Assembly (NCBI GenBank): GCA_017307735.1
Contig: JAFKGR010000011.1
Location: 37,501 to 101,500 of the forward strand
Source: Chitinophagaceae bacterium
Lineage (GTDB): Bacteria; Bacteroidota; Bacteroidia; Chitinophagales; Chitinophagaceae
Direction of reading: 5' to 3'
DNA length: 64,000 bases
In this document: one piece after another, positions 63,965 through 64,000 of the stretch
Numbering within the stretch: the stretch's first letter is position 1
How the letters are laid out: each line of letters starts with the position of its first letter
Notes under the pieces: model-generated
What the model was told of the DNA's origin: nothing
Seen by the model: the letters and a program-made list of their open reading frames with translations, nothing else
The model's database searches: none
Made by a program: the position numbers and the translations under genes

Positions 63965-64000
63965 TTATTTTATCGATTCCATCGCCTTGAGTTTGGAGAA
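63965..64000 (-). CDS. C-terminal end of a gene continuing beyond the window
   Basis: Twelve codons visible, ending FSKLKAMESIK then TAA at 63,965. Too short to identify. Confidence 0.45.
   Translation of the reverse strand, partial: FSKLKAMESIK

Overview
The window reads as chromosomal DNA of a Bacteroidota bacterium, most likely Chitinophagales/Sphingobacteriales. The reasons are AT-rich DNA without strong Shine-Dalgarno sites, many TlpA-like thioredoxins with long N-terminal domains, a gliding-motility/type IX secretion C-terminal domain protein, DUF4476, DUF5606 and GH3-family proteins, and Bacteroidota-type housekeeping genes (gatB, alaS, truA, lptB). No rRNA or tRNA gene was recognised. 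Assignment below phylum is inference.

Region 1 to 24.1 kb, minus strand, is an accessory secretion locus and the most unusual part. It encodes eight small precursors with a shared double-glycine leader (consensus MKxLxKEEMKKIIGG) and cysteine-rich cores (5 to 10 Cys). It also encodes eight TlpA-like exported thioredoxins, one C39-peptidase ABC exporter (PCAT), one HlyD-type adaptor, and one membrane VKOR-thioredoxin fusion for disulfide formation. Three copies of a small winged-helix protein end in the same kind of double-glycine motif. The locus is built of repeated modules. A conserved 250-300 bp upstream block occurs four times (about 11.0, 15.3, 19.8, 23.9 kb). A conserved segment between the HTH gene and the precursor occurs six times. 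Two modules keep only the start of the VKOR gene fused to the end of the HlyD gene, so they look like copies of the full operon that lost the machinery and kept regulator, precursor and TlpA. The working model is that precursors made from all modules are oxidised by VKOR and TlpA partners and trimmed and exported by the single PCAT/HlyD pair.

Region 24.1 to 28.0 kb is mobile and repeat-rich: a MNT/HEPN toxin-antitoxin pair, a GxxExxY gene that appears split by an IS110-family insertion, and several copies of an intergenic repeat containing the word cttcgtggc.

Region 28.0 to 54 kb is mostly ordinary chromosome: a lipoprotein, truA, a DUF4476 protein, M1 aminopeptidase, MscS channel, two MFS transporters, an alpha/beta hydrolase, rhodanese and MBL-rhodanese sulfur enzymes, gatB, a lipoprotein TlpA, a beta-barrel protein, GH3 protein, lptB, a T9SS-type adhesin, DUF5606 and an M3 oligopeptidase. 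A type II restriction-modification pair whose nuclease closely resembles BstYI (RGATCY) is inserted at 38.0-39.5 kb.

Region 54.1 to 58.7 kb, minus strand, carries a second possible undescribed system. A 329-aa exported protein with a glycine-zipper C-terminus sits next to a four-helix membrane protein, and a degraded second copy of the pair lies beside it. The intact gene has a run of nine C immediately after its start, which could make it phase-variable. Region 59 to 64 kb returns to housekeeping: a thioredoxin-like protein, a MerR regulator, alaS and a double-PDZ protein.
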